DNA of 18,002 nt from an uncultured Collinsella sp. (GCA_902467875.1 CABQWP010000045.1:1-18002), one strand, 5' to 3'; numbered from the stretch's first letter, positions 1 through 8,336 are shown. The notes: generated from the sequence alone by a model not told the origin. Translations and numbers: made by a program.

Positions 1-144
1 TCACGAGCGGGGGCTCCTATCTTTTTAGTGCCCTCGGATTGGGTCATAGTGTCTGTTCGCGCGGGCGCGCTCGTCCTGATGGCCCTGGTGTTTGTCGCCG
101 CCGCTACGCTGATCTTTGGAAGGAGTCGCTATGAGCACCTTTAA
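1..144 (+). CDS. ABC-2 type permease, C-terminal end only (partial)
   Basis: An open frame enters from the left edge and stops at TAA 142-144. It encodes about 47 residues. The stretch from about residue 20 to 40 (ending ALVFVAAATLIFGRSRYEHL) reads as one hydrophobic helix followed by a short basic tail, the usual end of an ABC-2 type membrane permease. The stop lies 14 bases inside the next gene, so the two overlap and are probably co-translated. The next gene is itself an ABC-2 permease, so the pair may form a heterodimeric exporter whose ATPase lies upstream of the window. The family call rests on one helix and the context. The frame is clear but the function is tentative. Confidence 0.55.
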   Translation, partial: SRAGAPIFLVPSDWVIVSVRAGALVLMALVFVAAATLIFGRSRYEHL

Positions 145-1336
145 GACCGCGCTTCGCATGGCGCTGGCGCACCCGTTCTACCTGCTCATCTATACGGTGT
201 TCATCTCGCTCATGGGCGTATTCATCGCGGCATCGGTGAGCTGGAACTCGTCGCAGCTCACCGAGTACAAGCCCTACGATGCCAACGTGATCGTGGTCGA
301 CCGCGACGACAGCGACCTTTCGCGTGCGCTTACCAAGCATTTGGGTTCGCGTTTTGAGCTGGTCACGGGCATCGGCGACGATACGTACGACCTTGCGGAC
401 GCGCTCTCCAAGAGCAACAGCGCCAAGGGCAGCGCCGACTGCGTGTTCTTTATCCCGGAGGAGTTTGAGGACGACCTCGTTGCGGCTGCCCGCGCGGGGG
501 AGGCCCTGCCCAAGCTCGACGTGACCTACGGTTCCGGCACCATGGCGGCGGCGCTTTCGTCTGCCGAGGCCTCGCGCTGGATCTCGCTCGCGGGCGCTGC
601 GGCGGCGCTTGGGCCCGCTGCTTCTAACGGCGACGTTGCCAAGGCCGCCGAGCATGCCGCTGCAAAGCGCGCGGAGGTCCAGATCGAGCAGGTCAAGGTC
701 GACTCGACGGCTGCCGCCACGCTCGAGTCGTATTTCAACTTTGGCGCGTACGCGATTATCTCGTCGGTCATCGTATCGGTGGGGTTGGTGTTCTCGGGCA
801 TGAACGAGCCCGAGCGCGTGCGTCGTATGGATGCCGGCCCGGTCTCCGAGCGCCAGCGCTCGCTTGCCGTGTTCGCGGCTGCCGCTGTGCTCACCGTCTG
901 CATCTGGTTTGTGTCGAGCATGATGGGCGTCGTGGGCTTTGCCGGCGCGGTTGCCGAGGTCGGCGTGGGTCGTGTGTGCCTGGCGCTGGCGGCGACGTTT
1001 GCCCTGGCGTGCACGCCTCTGGCCGTTGGCTTTGCGCTGTCGAGCCTGGGTGCGCGCGAGGAGCTGCTTAACGGTGTGGGCAACCTGCTCGGCATGCTCA
1101 TGACGTTTTTGGGCGGCGCTTGGATGCCGCTGTCGCTGATGGGCTCGGCCGTGCAGACGGTGGCGCACTTTGTGCCGACGTATTGGGTGAACGATGCGAT
1201 TGGCAAAGCGCTCGCTTCGGATCTGACGTCCACCGTGTTGGGCGACATCGCCTGCGACCTGGGCGTCACCGTGCTCTTCGCCGCCGCCATTGCCGCCGTA
1301 GGCCTGGCCCTCTCACGCGCCAAATCCCGCGCCTAG
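131..1336 (+). CDS. ABC-2 family transporter permease
   Basis: This 401-residue membrane protein has the ABC-2 (ABC2_membrane_3-like) layout. It has one N-terminal helix (about 16-37), a large extracytoplasmic region (about 40-200) and a C-terminal block of roughly five helices (about 203-223, 245-270, 280-305, 313-335, 376-395). Proteins of this class form the channel of ABC exporters for drugs, lipids or peptides. ATG 131 is chosen over an in-frame TTG at 116 because a good ribosome-binding site (GGAAGGAG, 119-126) sits just before it. The start overlaps the end of the preceding permease. No ATPase is fused or immediately adjacent in this frame. The ATPase at 1418 is of the MacB/FtsX type and probably belongs to the next permease. 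The substrate cannot be read from the sequence. Confidence 0.8.
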   Translation: MSTFKTALRMALAHPFYLLIYTVFISLMGVFIAASVSWNSSQLTEYKPYDANVIVVDRDDSDLSRALTKHLGSRFELVTGIGDDTYDLADALSKSNSAKGSADCVFFIPEEFEDDLVAAARAGEALPKLDVTYGSGTMAAALSSAEASRWISLAGAAAALGPAASNGDVAKAAEHAAAKRAEVQIEQVKVDSTAAATLESYFNFGAYAIISSVIVSVGLVFSGMNEPERVRRMDAGPVSERQRSLAVFAAAAVLTVCIWFVSSMMGVVGFAGAVAEVGVGRVCLALAATFALACTPLAVGFALSSLGAREELLNGVGNLLGMLMTFLGGAWMPLSLMGSAVQTVAHFVPTYWVNDAIGKALASDLTSTVLGDIACDLGVTVLFAAAIAAVGLALSRAKSRA

Positions 1337-1370
1337 TCTGAAATAAATCCTAGGCCTCGCCCCAAAATAG

Positions 1371-1400
1371 TTCGCCAAAGTTTACTATTACGTTCATAAA
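1371..1400 (+). promoter_or_regulatory. Weak candidate promoter for the ABC ATPase gene
   Basis: The 81-base gap after the ABC-2 permease is an AT-rich island in GC-rich surroundings. TTCGCC (1371-1376) and CATAAA (1395-1400), 18 bases apart, are the best -35/-10 pair I can find. The match is modest and no terminator precedes it, so read-through from the upstream gene is equally possible. Confidence 0.25.
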
Positions 1401-1417
1401 GTAGTACGAGGCTAACA

Positions 1418-2143
<726 letters not shown>

Positions 2144-2151
2144 GCGGCGCC

Positions 2152-4818
2152 ATGACACCTCTCGCAAAACGTCTCCCGCGCGAGCTGCGCCGCAATATCG
2201 GCAAGTACCTGGGCATCTTTTTGCTTATGTGCGGAAGCATCGCTCTCACCTCGGGCTTTTTGCTCGCAGCGCATTCCATCGGCTGCCTTATCGACGACAT
2301 GCGCGATGCGTACACGATTGAGGACGGCCGCGTGACCACCTCCTTCGAGGCCACCGACGATCAACTCAAGGCCGCCGAGGATGCAGCCGGCGACGTCGGC
2401 GGCGTCACGCTCTACAAGAATTTCTCCATCGACGCCATCATCAAAAAGGCCGCTGGCGACGATGGCACCAAGCGCACGCTGCGCACCTATGCGCACCGCA
2501 GCAAGGTCGATATCGCGTCCTACTGTGAGGGCAAGGAACCCAAGGCGGATGACGAGGTGGCCATCGACCGTGTCTTTGCCACCAATAACGACCTCGCCGT
2601 GGGCGATAAGGTCGAGCTTGAGGGCCGCACCTACACCATCTGCGGCATCATGACCCAGCCCGATAGCCAGGCGCTGTTCCTCAACAATTCGGACTTTACG
2701 GTGAACACCATCACCTATGGCGTGGCCGAGGTCACCGACGCCGGCTTTGCCGCGCTCGAGGATGCCGGCGGCGCGCCTGCCTACACCTACTCCTTCACCT
2801 TTACCGATCGCGATCTTTCCACCGCAGACCGCATCGACGCCGAGCAAGATATGGTCGAGGCGCTGACCGATGCCGATGCGCGCGTGGACGATCTGATCGA
2901 TGCCGATTCCAATCAGGGCATTGGCTATGCGCGCGACGACGTGAACGGCGACTCCATGATGTGGATGACGCTGCTCGACATCATCATCGTGATCATGGCG
3001 TTCGTCTTTGTGGTCCTTACCGACGCCACCATCGAGGAGGAGAGCGCCATCATCGGCACGCTGCTCGCCAGCGGCTATCGTCGACGCGAGATCGTGCTGC
3101 ACTACCTTGCGCTTCCCGCTATCGTGGGCGTGGTCGCGGCGCTTTTGGGCACTGCGCTCGGCGTTGTGTTCTTTACCGAGCCCATGCGCAGCCTCTATTA
3201 CGGTTCGTATGGCCTGCCGCCCTTCCAGGTGCACTGGAGCTGGGAGATCTTTGTGAAGTGCACCGTGGTTCCCGCCGCCGCGCTCATCCTCATCACGCTG
3301 GTGGGCCTGCTTCGCAAGATGGGCAAGACGCCGTTGCAGTTCCTTCGTCACGAGGCGAGTGGCAAATCGGGCACCAAGCGCGGCTTGCAGCTGCCGGAGC
3401 GCATGGGTTTTGTTTCCCGCTTCCGCCTGCGTATCTTCCTGCGCAACCTGGGCAACTTCGCCACGCTCTTCGTGGGCATTGCGTTTGCCTCGCTGCTGCT
3501 GCTCTTTGGCCTGGCGATTCTGCCCACGATGACGCACTACGCGGACAACCTGGAGACAAGCCTGGTCGCCGAGCACCAGTACACGCTCAAGGCGCCGCTG
3601 GAGCTCGAGGGCACTGCCGAGGAGCGCGAGCAGTGGTCGGCACTCGAGCGCTTGCAGTCGGTTGACGGCGCGCTGCTTTCCGCCGCTCAGGATGCCGATG
3701 ACGAGCTTGACGACGCGGCCGATGCGGCGCAGACAGCAGCCGATGCCGCGACCAGCGCTCCGTCTGCCGAGAACCTGGCCGCAGCGCAGGATGCGCTTGC
3801 CAAGGTCCAGGACAAGAAGGATGCGCTCTACGCGCGCCTTGACGATCTTGCCGATGCCCTCGGCTGCGACCGCGGCGAGGCTATCGACCTGATCGACAAG
3901 GCCTCTAAGATCGACACCGACAACGATGATATCCACCCGGTCAACACGATCGACAACGGTGCAGGCGCAATCGCGCAGGCCGAGAAATACGCCGTCTACC
4001 AGCTGCAATACGATCGCGGCGACGGAAATGGCGAGGAGACGATTTCCGTCTACGGCATCTCGCCCGATTCGCGCTATTGGAAAGACCTCAACGTCGGCGA
4101 CGGACGCGTCGTCTTTGGCGGCGGCCTGCTCGACAAGTTTGGCTGGAGCGAGGGCCAGAAGGTCACGCTCATCGACAAGTACGAGGGCGAGCATTATTCC
4201 CTTGAGTACGCGGGCAAGGGCTGTGCCTGGGGCTCCAAGTCGGACATGAATATCTATATGAGTATCGACGACTTTAACGAGCTGTTCGACAACGACGCCG
4301 CCTACTTTAACGGCTATGTGAGCGACGAGAAGCTCGACCTCGATGCTCGTTACTTTGCCGGCGACACCACGCCCGACGACATGCGGGCCGTGGGCGACCA
4401 GTTCATCGGCATGATGAGCAAAATGATCGGAATGATGATCGGGCTCGCGGTGTTTATCTTCCTGCTGTTTATGTACCTGCTGACCAAGGCGGTGATCGAC
4501 CACAGCGCCCGTTCGATCAGCTACATGAAAGTCTTTGGCTATCGCGATAGCGAGATCTCGCATCTGTACATCCGCTCGATCACGCTGTGCGTGGCGGCGT
4601 CGCTCGTGCTGAGCCTGCCGGTCATTATTGGCTCGCTCACGGCCATCTTCCGCTCGATGCTGCTCGCCTACAACGGCAATATCGAGATCTACGTGCCCGC
4701 TTGGTCCATGGCTGCATGCGTCGGCATTGGCTTTGCGACCTATCTGGTCGTGGCACTGCTGCACACGCGCTCCATCAAGCGCGTGAGCCTCTCCGAGGCG
4801 CTGAAGGTCCAGGAATAG
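2152..4818 (+). CDS. FtsX-family ABC transporter permease, large
   Basis: This 888-residue permease is the partner of the preceding ATPase. It has an N-terminal helix (about 18-42), a large extracytoplasmic domain (about 50-265), a first FtsX-like helix set (about 272-388), a further helix (430-458), a second extracytoplasmic region (460-755) and a second FtsX-like set (757-778, 808-834, 850-872). It ends in a typical SLSEALKVQE tail. This duplicated FtsX arrangement is common in peptide-resistance and lipoprotein-type exporters of Gram-positive bacteria. Residues about 505-570 are rich in Ala and Asp with heptad-like spacing and may form a coiled coil projecting from the membrane. ATG 2152 is preferred to an in-frame TTG at 2137, which overlaps the ATPase end. 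The ribosome-binding site is weak (AGGCGG), suggesting translational coupling. The substrate is unknown. Confidence 0.9.
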   Translation: MTPLAKRLPRELRRNIGKYLGIFLLMCGSIALTSGFLLAAHSIGCLIDDMRDAYTIEDGRVTTSFEATDDQLKAAEDAAGDVGGVTLYKNFSIDAIIKKAAGDDGTKRTLRTYAHRSKVDIASYCEGKEPKADDEVAIDRVFATNNDLAVGDKVELEGRTYTICGIMTQPDSQALFLNNSDFTVNTITYGVAEVTDAGFAALEDAGGAPAYTYSFTFTDRDLSTADRIDAEQDMVEALTDADARVDDLIDADSNQGIGYARDDVNGDSMMWMTLLDIIIVIMAFVFVVLTDATIEEESAIIGTLLASGYRRREIVLHYLALPAIVGVVAALLGTALGVVFFTEPMRSLYYGSYGLPPFQVHWSWEIFVKCTVVPAAALILITLVGLLRKMGKTPLQFLRHEASGKSGTKRGLQLPERMGFVSRFRLRIFLRNLGNFATLFVGIAFASLLLLFGLAILPTMTHYADNLETSLVAEHQYTLKAPLELEGTAEEREQWSALERLQSVDGALLSAAQDADDELDDAADAAQTAADAATSAPSAENLAAAQDALAKVQDKKDALYARLDDLADALGCDRGEAIDLIDKASKIDTDNDDIHPVNTIDNGAGAIAQAEKYAVYQLQYDRGDGNGEETISVYGISPDSRYWKDLNVGDGRVVFGGGLLDKFGWSEGQKVTLIDKYEGEHYSLEYAGKGCAWGSKSDMNIYMSIDDFNELFDNDAAYFNGYVSDEKLDLDARYFAGDTTPDDMRAVGDQFIGMMSKMIGMMIGLAVFIFLLFMYLLTKAVIDHSARSISYMKVFGYRDSEISHLYIRSITLCVAASLVLSLPVIIGSLTAIFRSMLLAYNGNIEIYVPAWSMAACVGIGFATYLVVALLHTRSIKRVSLSEALKVQE

Positions 4819-4830
4819 AGAACCGCCCGC

Positions 4831-4868
4831 ACGCGGGGGCACGAACCGAAGGAAGGGTGCCCCCGCGT
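4831..4868 (+). terminator. Terminator-like hairpin after the FtsX permease
   Basis: A perfect 12-bp inverted repeat (arms 4831-4842 and 4857-4868, ACGCGGGGGCAC and its complement) encloses a 14-base loop, 13 bases after the permease stop codon. The following TTATTTG is only a weak U-tract. It may terminate inefficiently or act as an mRNA 3' stabiliser. Confidence 0.6.
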
Positions 4869-4937
4869 TATTTGCCCGCCAGGCCCGACGTGGGCAAACG
4901 CGCGCAACGTCAGACTTCCCCGAACAGAAGGAGACCC

Positions 4938-5582
4938 ATGGCAAGATCGGCAGAGGAGCTCAAGCAGCTCTCCATCAAGGAGTTCACCGAGGCGGCAAAG
5001 GTCTACGAATCCGGCCATGCCGGCATTTACGAGATGTGCAAGGACGACTATCCGCAAATGCTCGAGGAGCTTGAGCTCGAACCGTTCGAGGACGCGCTCG
5101 ACGTGGGCTGTGGAACCGGAGCCGTCCTAGAACTGCTCCACGCCCGGTACCCCAGCAAGCACTTGACTGGACTCGACCTCACACCCGGGATGATCGACGT
5201 CGCCCGGGCAAAGCAGCTCGATAACGTCAGCTTTGTCGTCGGAGACGCGGAGGCACTGCCCTTCGAGCCCCGGAGCTTCGACGCCGTGCTCTGCTCCAAC
5301 AGCTTCCACCACTACCCGCATCCGGAGAGATTTTTCGCCGAGGTGGCACGCGTCCTTCGGCCCGGCGGGCGACTGGTCCTTCGCGACTACACCTCGAACG
5401 ATGTCGCGGTCTGGCTCATGAACAACATCGAGCTACCGCTGGCACGCCTCTTGGGCCATGGCGACGTGCGCATCCTCAAGCTGTCCGAGCTACGCGCGCT
5501 CGTCGAGGAATCCGGGCTCACCCCGCTCAAGCTCGAGGCACAGAAGGGATTCCGCGCGCATCTGGTCGCGCAAAAGGGCTAG
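4938..5582 (+). CDS. Class I SAM-dependent methyltransferase
   Basis: This 214-residue protein has a Rossmann-fold methyltransferase core (Methyltransf_11/UbiE-like). Motif I DVGCGTGA (residues 55-62) binds S-adenosylmethionine. Asp80 in TGLD is the acidic residue expected to hold the ribose hydroxyls. GDAEALPF (102-109) is the adenine-contact motif, and LRPGGRL (140-146) is the usual post-core motif. An N-terminal helical cap (about 1-50) and a C-terminal SELRALVEESGL element complete the fold. The length is normal for a free-standing small-molecule methyltransferase. The start ATG 4938 follows AAGGAG (4928-4933). Flanking genes give no clue to the substrate. A respiratory-quinone role would need more of the UbiE signature than I see. 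Confidence 0.88.
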   Translation: MARSAEELKQLSIKEFTEAAKVYESGHAGIYEMCKDDYPQMLEELELEPFEDALDVGCGTGAVLELLHARYPSKHLTGLDLTPGMIDVARAKQLDNVSFVVGDAEALPFEPRSFDAVLCSNSFHHYPHPERFFAEVARVLRPGGRLVLRDYTSNDVAVWLMNNIELPLARLLGHGDVRILKLSELRALVEESGLTPLKLEAQKGFRAHLVAQKG

Positions 5583-5590
5583 CGGTCCGC

Positions 5591-5696
5591 GCCAGGACGC
5601 TCCGTCACGCCAGGGCACGCCGCCACGCCAGGGCACACCATCAAACCAGATTGTGGCCACGCCAGAACGCGCCGCCAAACCAAGGCGCGCCGCCAC
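5591..5696. repeat. Imperfect 18-nt tandem repeat, about six units
   Basis: Six consecutive units with consensus near RCCAGRRCRCGCCGCCAM run from 5591. Unit starts are 5591, 5609, 5627, 5645 (16 nt), 5661 and 5679. They begin nine bases after the methyltransferase stop codon. In one frame the period is six codons, but no start or ribosome-binding site supports translation. This could be a decayed coding repeat or a replication-slippage array. Confidence 0.6.
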
Positions 5697-5711
5697 AAAC
5701 GTGACGGCGCG
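5686..5711 (+). terminator. GC-rich hairpin, possible methyltransferase terminator
   Basis: Arms 5686-5696 (CGCGCCGCCAC) and 5701-5711 (GTGACGGCGCG) pair over 11 positions with one mismatch around an AAAC loop. TCCCTCTT follows, a poor U-tract. It arises from the end of the tandem repeat, so it may be incidental. Confidence 0.35.
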
Positions 5712-5757
5712 TCCCTCTTACCAGATGCCGGTGATTCGCCGGTATGCCGGTCGGGTT

Positions 5758-5807
5758 GGCAAGGACTGTCCCCAGCTGCCGGCAGGAAAGGAACGTCCCT
5801 AGCTGCC
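5758..5807. repeat. Two tandem GTCCC segments related to the hairpin repeats
   Basis: AAGGACTGTCCCCAGCTGCC (5761-5780) and AAGGAACGTCCCTAGCTGCC (5788-5807) are near-identical 20-mers. Each sits between GGCA(G) and (C)TGCC, which can form short 4-5 bp stems, for example GGCAG 5781-5785 with CTGCC 5803-5807. The core AAG-NNN-GTCCC is the same as in the loops of the three hairpin repeats at 5819, 5853 and 14277. Confidence 0.55.
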
Positions 5808-5818
5808 AGGCGGCGAGG

Positions 5819-5847
5819 CACTCATTTAAGTCCGTCCCCAATGAGTG
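5819..5847. repeat. Small hairpin repeat, copy 1
   Basis: An 8-bp perfect stem (CACTCATT 5819-5826 with AATGAGTG 5840-5847) encloses the 13-base loop TAAGTCCGTCCCC. The loop is nearly identical to copies 2 and 3, while the outer stem differs on both sides in a way that keeps pairing. This suggests a dispersed palindromic element. There is no U-tract, so it is not an ordinary terminator. Confidence 0.75.
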
Positions 5848-5852
5848 GTTTC

Positions 5853-5879
5853 AGTCATTTAAGTCTGTCCCCAATGACT
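5853..5879. repeat. Small hairpin repeat, copy 2
   Basis: A 7-bp perfect stem (AGTCATT 5853-5859 with AATGACT 5873-5879) encloses the 13-base loop TAAGTCTGTCCCC. It lies six bases after copy 1 in the same orientation and differs from it in the stem by compensating G/C changes (CTCAT/ATGAG versus GTCAT/ATGAC). Confidence 0.75.
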
Positions 5880-5890
5880 AGGTTCCGTAC

Positions 5891-5921
5891 TTGACTTTAA
5901 CTCTGCTTTAACTGGTACCAT
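5891..5921 (+). promoter_or_regulatory. Candidate promoter of the DUF362/ferredoxin-like gene
   Basis: TTGACT (5891-5896) is a good -35 box. TACCAT (5916-5921), 19 bases downstream, is a weak -10. Within the spacer the octamer CTTTAACT occurs twice (5895-5902 and 5906-5913) with an 11-base period, about one helical turn, which could be a protein-binding site. The gene start is 42 bases further on. Confidence 0.4.
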
Positions 5922-5963
5922 CCTCTATGTCTGTAACGCCATATAGACCGAGGGGATAGATCT

Positions 5964-7169
5964 ATGACCGCAACTGCACCCGCAGCACCCGCTAAGGTGT
6001 ACTTCACCAACCTGCGCACGCATGCTCGCGAGAGCCAGCTCGACAAGCTCAAGCGCCTCATCCGTCACGCCGGAATTGAGCAGATCGACTTTGAGAACAA
6101 GTTCGTCGCCATCAAGATTCACTTTGGCGAGCTGGGCAACCTGAGCTTTTTGCGCCCCAACTACGCCCGCGCCGTCGCGGACGTCGTGAAGGAGCTGGGC
6201 GGCAAGCCCTTCCTCACCGACTGCAATACGCTCTATGTCGGTAGCCGCAAAAACGCGCTCGAGCACATCGATACCGCCTACCAGAACGGCTTTACCCCGT
6301 ATGCTACGGGTTGCCAGATCATCATTGCCGACGGCCTCAAGGGCACCGACGAGGCGCTCGTCCCGGTCGAGGGCGGCGAGTACGTGCACGAGGCCAAGAT
6401 CGGTCAGGCGCTCATGGATGCCGATATCGTGATCAGCCTCACCCACTTTAAGGGCCATGAGCAGGCCGGTTTTGGCGGCGCCATGAAGAACCTGGGCATG
6501 GGAGGCGGCAGCCGTGCCGGCAAGATGGAGCAGCATGCCGCCGGCAAGCCGAACGTCGCGACCGAGCACTGCGTTGGCTGCCATGCCTGCGAAAAGATCT
6601 GCGCGCACAACGCTATCTCGTTCGACGGCACCCGCGAGCGCGAGCTTGCCAGCGGCGCTACTCGCACGGTGCACGTGGCTGCCATCGACCACGATCGCTG
6701 CGTGGGCTGCGGACGCTGCATTGCGGCATGCAACCAGGACTGCATCAAGCCCGGTTATGAGGCCGCGGCCGACGTGCTCAACTGCAAGATCGCCGAGTAT
6801 ACGAAGGCCGTCGTCGACGGCCGCCCGAGCTTCCACATCTCGCTTGCCATGGACATCAGTCCCAACTGCGACTGCCATCCCGAAAACGATACGCCTATCG
6901 TCAACGACATCGGCATGTTCGCGAGCTTCGACCCGGTCGCCATCGACCAGGCCTGCGCCGACGCCGTCATGGCGTCTGAGCCGCTGCCCAACACCGAGCT
7001 CACCGATAGCGCGGCCAAGATGGAGCACAACCACGAGCATCTGGAGGGCGAGCAGGCCAAGGATCCCTTCTGCATCACGCATCCCGACACCGACTGGCGC
7101 GTGTGCATCGCGCACGCCGAGAAGATCGGCCTGGGCACGAGCAAGTACGAGCTCATCGAGGTCAAGTAG
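5964..7169 (+). CDS. DUF362-type protein with two 4Fe-4S motifs
   Basis: This is a 401-residue cytosolic protein with no signal peptide. Residues about 10-190 form a DUF362-like domain (KIHFGELGNL 51-60, DADIVISLTHFKGHEQAGFG 152-171, GGAMKNLGMG 171-180). A ferredoxin-type insert follows with two complete clusters: CVGCHACEKIC (Cys203, 206, 209, 213) and CVGCGRCIAAC (Cys246, 249, 252, 256). A C-terminal DUF362 part carries CDCHPENDTPIVNDIGMFAS (302-321) and FDPVAIDQACADAV (322-335). Such proteins are common in anaerobes and are assumed to take part in electron transfer or Fe-S-dependent chemistry. No reaction is firmly established to my knowledge. ATG 5964 is preceded by GAGGGGAT (5950-5957). 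It stands alone between its own promoter and a strong terminator. Confidence 0.85.
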   Translation: MTATAPAAPAKVYFTNLRTHARESQLDKLKRLIRHAGIEQIDFENKFVAIKIHFGELGNLSFLRPNYARAVADVVKELGGKPFLTDCNTLYVGSRKNALEHIDTAYQNGFTPYATGCQIIIADGLKGTDEALVPVEGGEYVHEAKIGQALMDADIVISLTHFKGHEQAGFGGAMKNLGMGGGSRAGKMEQHAAGKPNVATEHCVGCHACEKICAHNAISFDGTRERELASGATRTVHVAAIDHDRCVGCGRCIAACNQDCIKPGYEAAADVLNCKIAEYTKAVVDGRPSFHISLAMDISPNCDCHPENDTPIVNDIGMFASFDPVAIDQACADAVMASEPLPNTELTDSAAKMEHNHEHLEGEQAKDPFCITHPDTDWRVCIAHAEKIGLGTSKYELIEVK

Positions 7170-7216
7170 CGTCGTCCTATTGGACAAACCAAGCGCCTTT
7201 GTGGCGTTAGTTGAGT

Positions 7217-7255
7217 AAAAGCCGCCCACGAGCACAACGCTCGCGGGCGGCTTTT
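7217..7255. terminator. Bidirectional intrinsic terminator between convergent genes
   Basis: Arms 7217-7233 (AAAAGCCGCCCACGAGC) and 7239-7255 (GCTCGCGGGCGGCTTTT) pair over 17 positions with one A-C mismatch around ACAAC. The A-run on one side and T-run on the other allow function on both strands. It serves the ferredoxin-like gene on + and the hydrolase gene on -. Confidence 0.88.
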
Positions 7256-7333
7256 CAGAAGTGCGGTGAAAAATCGAATACCGCCGACCACAAACCGATT
7301 TTTGGCAACAAAACCCCAGACGTTGCTTTTTGC

Positions 7334-8299
7334 CTAATAACTCTTGTCGAGGAAGTCGTCGACCGTATTCCAGTAGAGCTCGGGGTCAACTTGCGCGCTC
7401 TTGGCGTGGGTGGCGCCGTGGATAGTGAGCTTCTGTTTAACCTTGCTGGCGCACGCGTCGTAGTTTTGGTCGAGCATGTCGTACGGCACAAAGGTGTCCT
7501 GGTCGCCGTGGATAAACAGCATGGGAACCGTCGCGTGTTTGAGTTGCTCCACACTGCTCGCCTTATGAAAGTCGTAGCCCGCGCGCACGTTGCACACCAA
7601 GTTTGCTACATCGAGCAAGGGAAAGCTGGGCAGGCTGAACACGTCCTTGAGCTGCAGGGAAAACTCGTCCCAAACACTCGTATAACCGCAGTCCTCGATA
7701 ATGCATTTCACGTTTGCGGGCAGAGATTCCCCCGCGACGTTCATGGCGGTTGCCGCACCCATCGACTCGCCAAAGACCAGGATGCGCGCCTCGGGGTCAG
7801 CCTGAACGATTCGCTCGATCCATGCGACGATGTCGAGGCGCTCGGGCCAGCCCATGCCGATATAGTCGCCGCCGGAGCGCTCGTGGGCGCGGGCGGCGGG
7901 TGCGAGTACGTTCATGCCACGGTCGTGGAAGCGTTTGGCGTATCGGGCCATACCGATGGGCTCGTTGGTATATCCATGCAGGCAGACGGCGTAGTCGTGC
8001 GTGCTCTCCGACGCAGCAAAATACCAGGCGGCAAGCTCGGTCCCGTCGTCCGCGGTGAGGTTGCTGCTCTTGCGGTTCTCTTTAAACCATGCCCGCGCCT
8101 CGGTATCCTCGGCATCCGGCTGCTCACCTTCTTTGTCGTTCTTGCTATCCTGCATCATCTTCATGGTGTATGGCGCGCGGGGATTCAGCGCGAAGTCAAA
8201 CAGAAAGTTGCCGGCAAATCCGAGCAGCGCAACGACAACCACCAGTGCAACGATGCCGGCTATCTTGAGCTTTCGATGGGAACGTGCGTTTTGAGCCAT
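7334..8299 (-). CDS. Membrane-anchored alpha/beta hydrolase
   Basis: This is a 321-residue protein with a basic N-terminus and one transmembrane segment (about residues 12-34), followed by an extracytoplasmic alpha/beta-hydrolase domain. The oxyanion region is HGYT (108-111), the nucleophile elbow GESMG gives Ser179, the acid is probably Asp268 in HGDQDTFVP (264-272), and the base is His298 in GATHAKS. The complete triad suggests an active serine hydrolase (esterase or peptidase class). Related proteins are often annotated as S9-type or BAAT-like hydrolases, but the substrate is unknown. The start is supported by AGGAGA (+ strand 8307-8312) seven bases upstream. It is transcribed divergently from the hemolysin III gene and shares its control region with inverted-repeat boxes. 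Confidence 0.87.
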   Translation of the reverse strand: MAQNARSHRKLKIAGIVALVVVVALLGFAGNFLFDFALNPRAPYTMKMMQDSKNDKEGEQPDAEDTEARAWFKENRKSSNLTADDGTELAAWYFAASESTHDYAVCLHGYTNEPIGMARYAKRFHDRGMNVLAPAARAHERSGGDYIGMGWPERLDIVAWIERIVQADPEARILVFGESMGAATAMNVAGESLPANVKCIIEDCGYTSVWDEFSLQLKDVFSLPSFPLLDVANLVCNVRAGYDFHKASSVEQLKHATVPMLFIHGDQDTFVPYDMLDQNYDACASKVKQKLTIHGATHAKSAQVDPELYWNTVDDFLDKSY

Positions 8300-8319
8300 G
8301 CGGTATTCTCCTATAAGAT

Positions 8320-8333
8320 GTTAATACATCAAC
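8320..8333. promoter_or_regulatory. Inverted-repeat box A (putative operator)
   Basis: GTTAATACATCAAC matches box B (8365-8378) at 11 of 14 positions, and all three differences are A/G transitions. It lies between the hydrolase -10 box and its ribosome-binding site on the - strand, where a bound repressor would block transcription. Confidence 0.5.
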
Positions 8334-8336
8334 ATT

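Larger units (their letters stand above)
5583..5963. other. Gene-free 381-base region with repeats
   Basis: No credible gene is present between the methyltransferase and the ferredoxin-like gene. Open frames here lack ribosome-binding sites and translate to repetitive low-complexity sequence. From left to right it holds an imperfect 18-nt tandem repeat, a GC-rich hairpin, a CCGGT-rich stretch, two related GTCCC segments, two well-formed hairpin repeats and an AT-richer promoter region. These are listed separately. Confidence 0.75.

Noticed and set aside
116..130. TTG start five codons upstream for the first complete permease
   Set aside because: The ribosome-binding site lies inside that extension, directly before ATG 131.
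5591..5714. CRISPR array
   Set aside because: Units are 18 nt, contiguous without spacers and imperfect, and no cas gene is present.
5458..5802. An open frame on + covering the end of the methyltransferase and the 18-nt array
   Set aside because: It has no ribosome-binding site, starts inside a real gene in another frame and translates mostly to Arg/Ser/Pro repeats.
7269..7303. Inverted repeat AAAAATCG/CGATTTTT between the convergent genes, considered as a terminator
   Set aside because: The loop is 19 bases, the stem is AT-rich and the strong terminator at 7217-7255 already explains the region.
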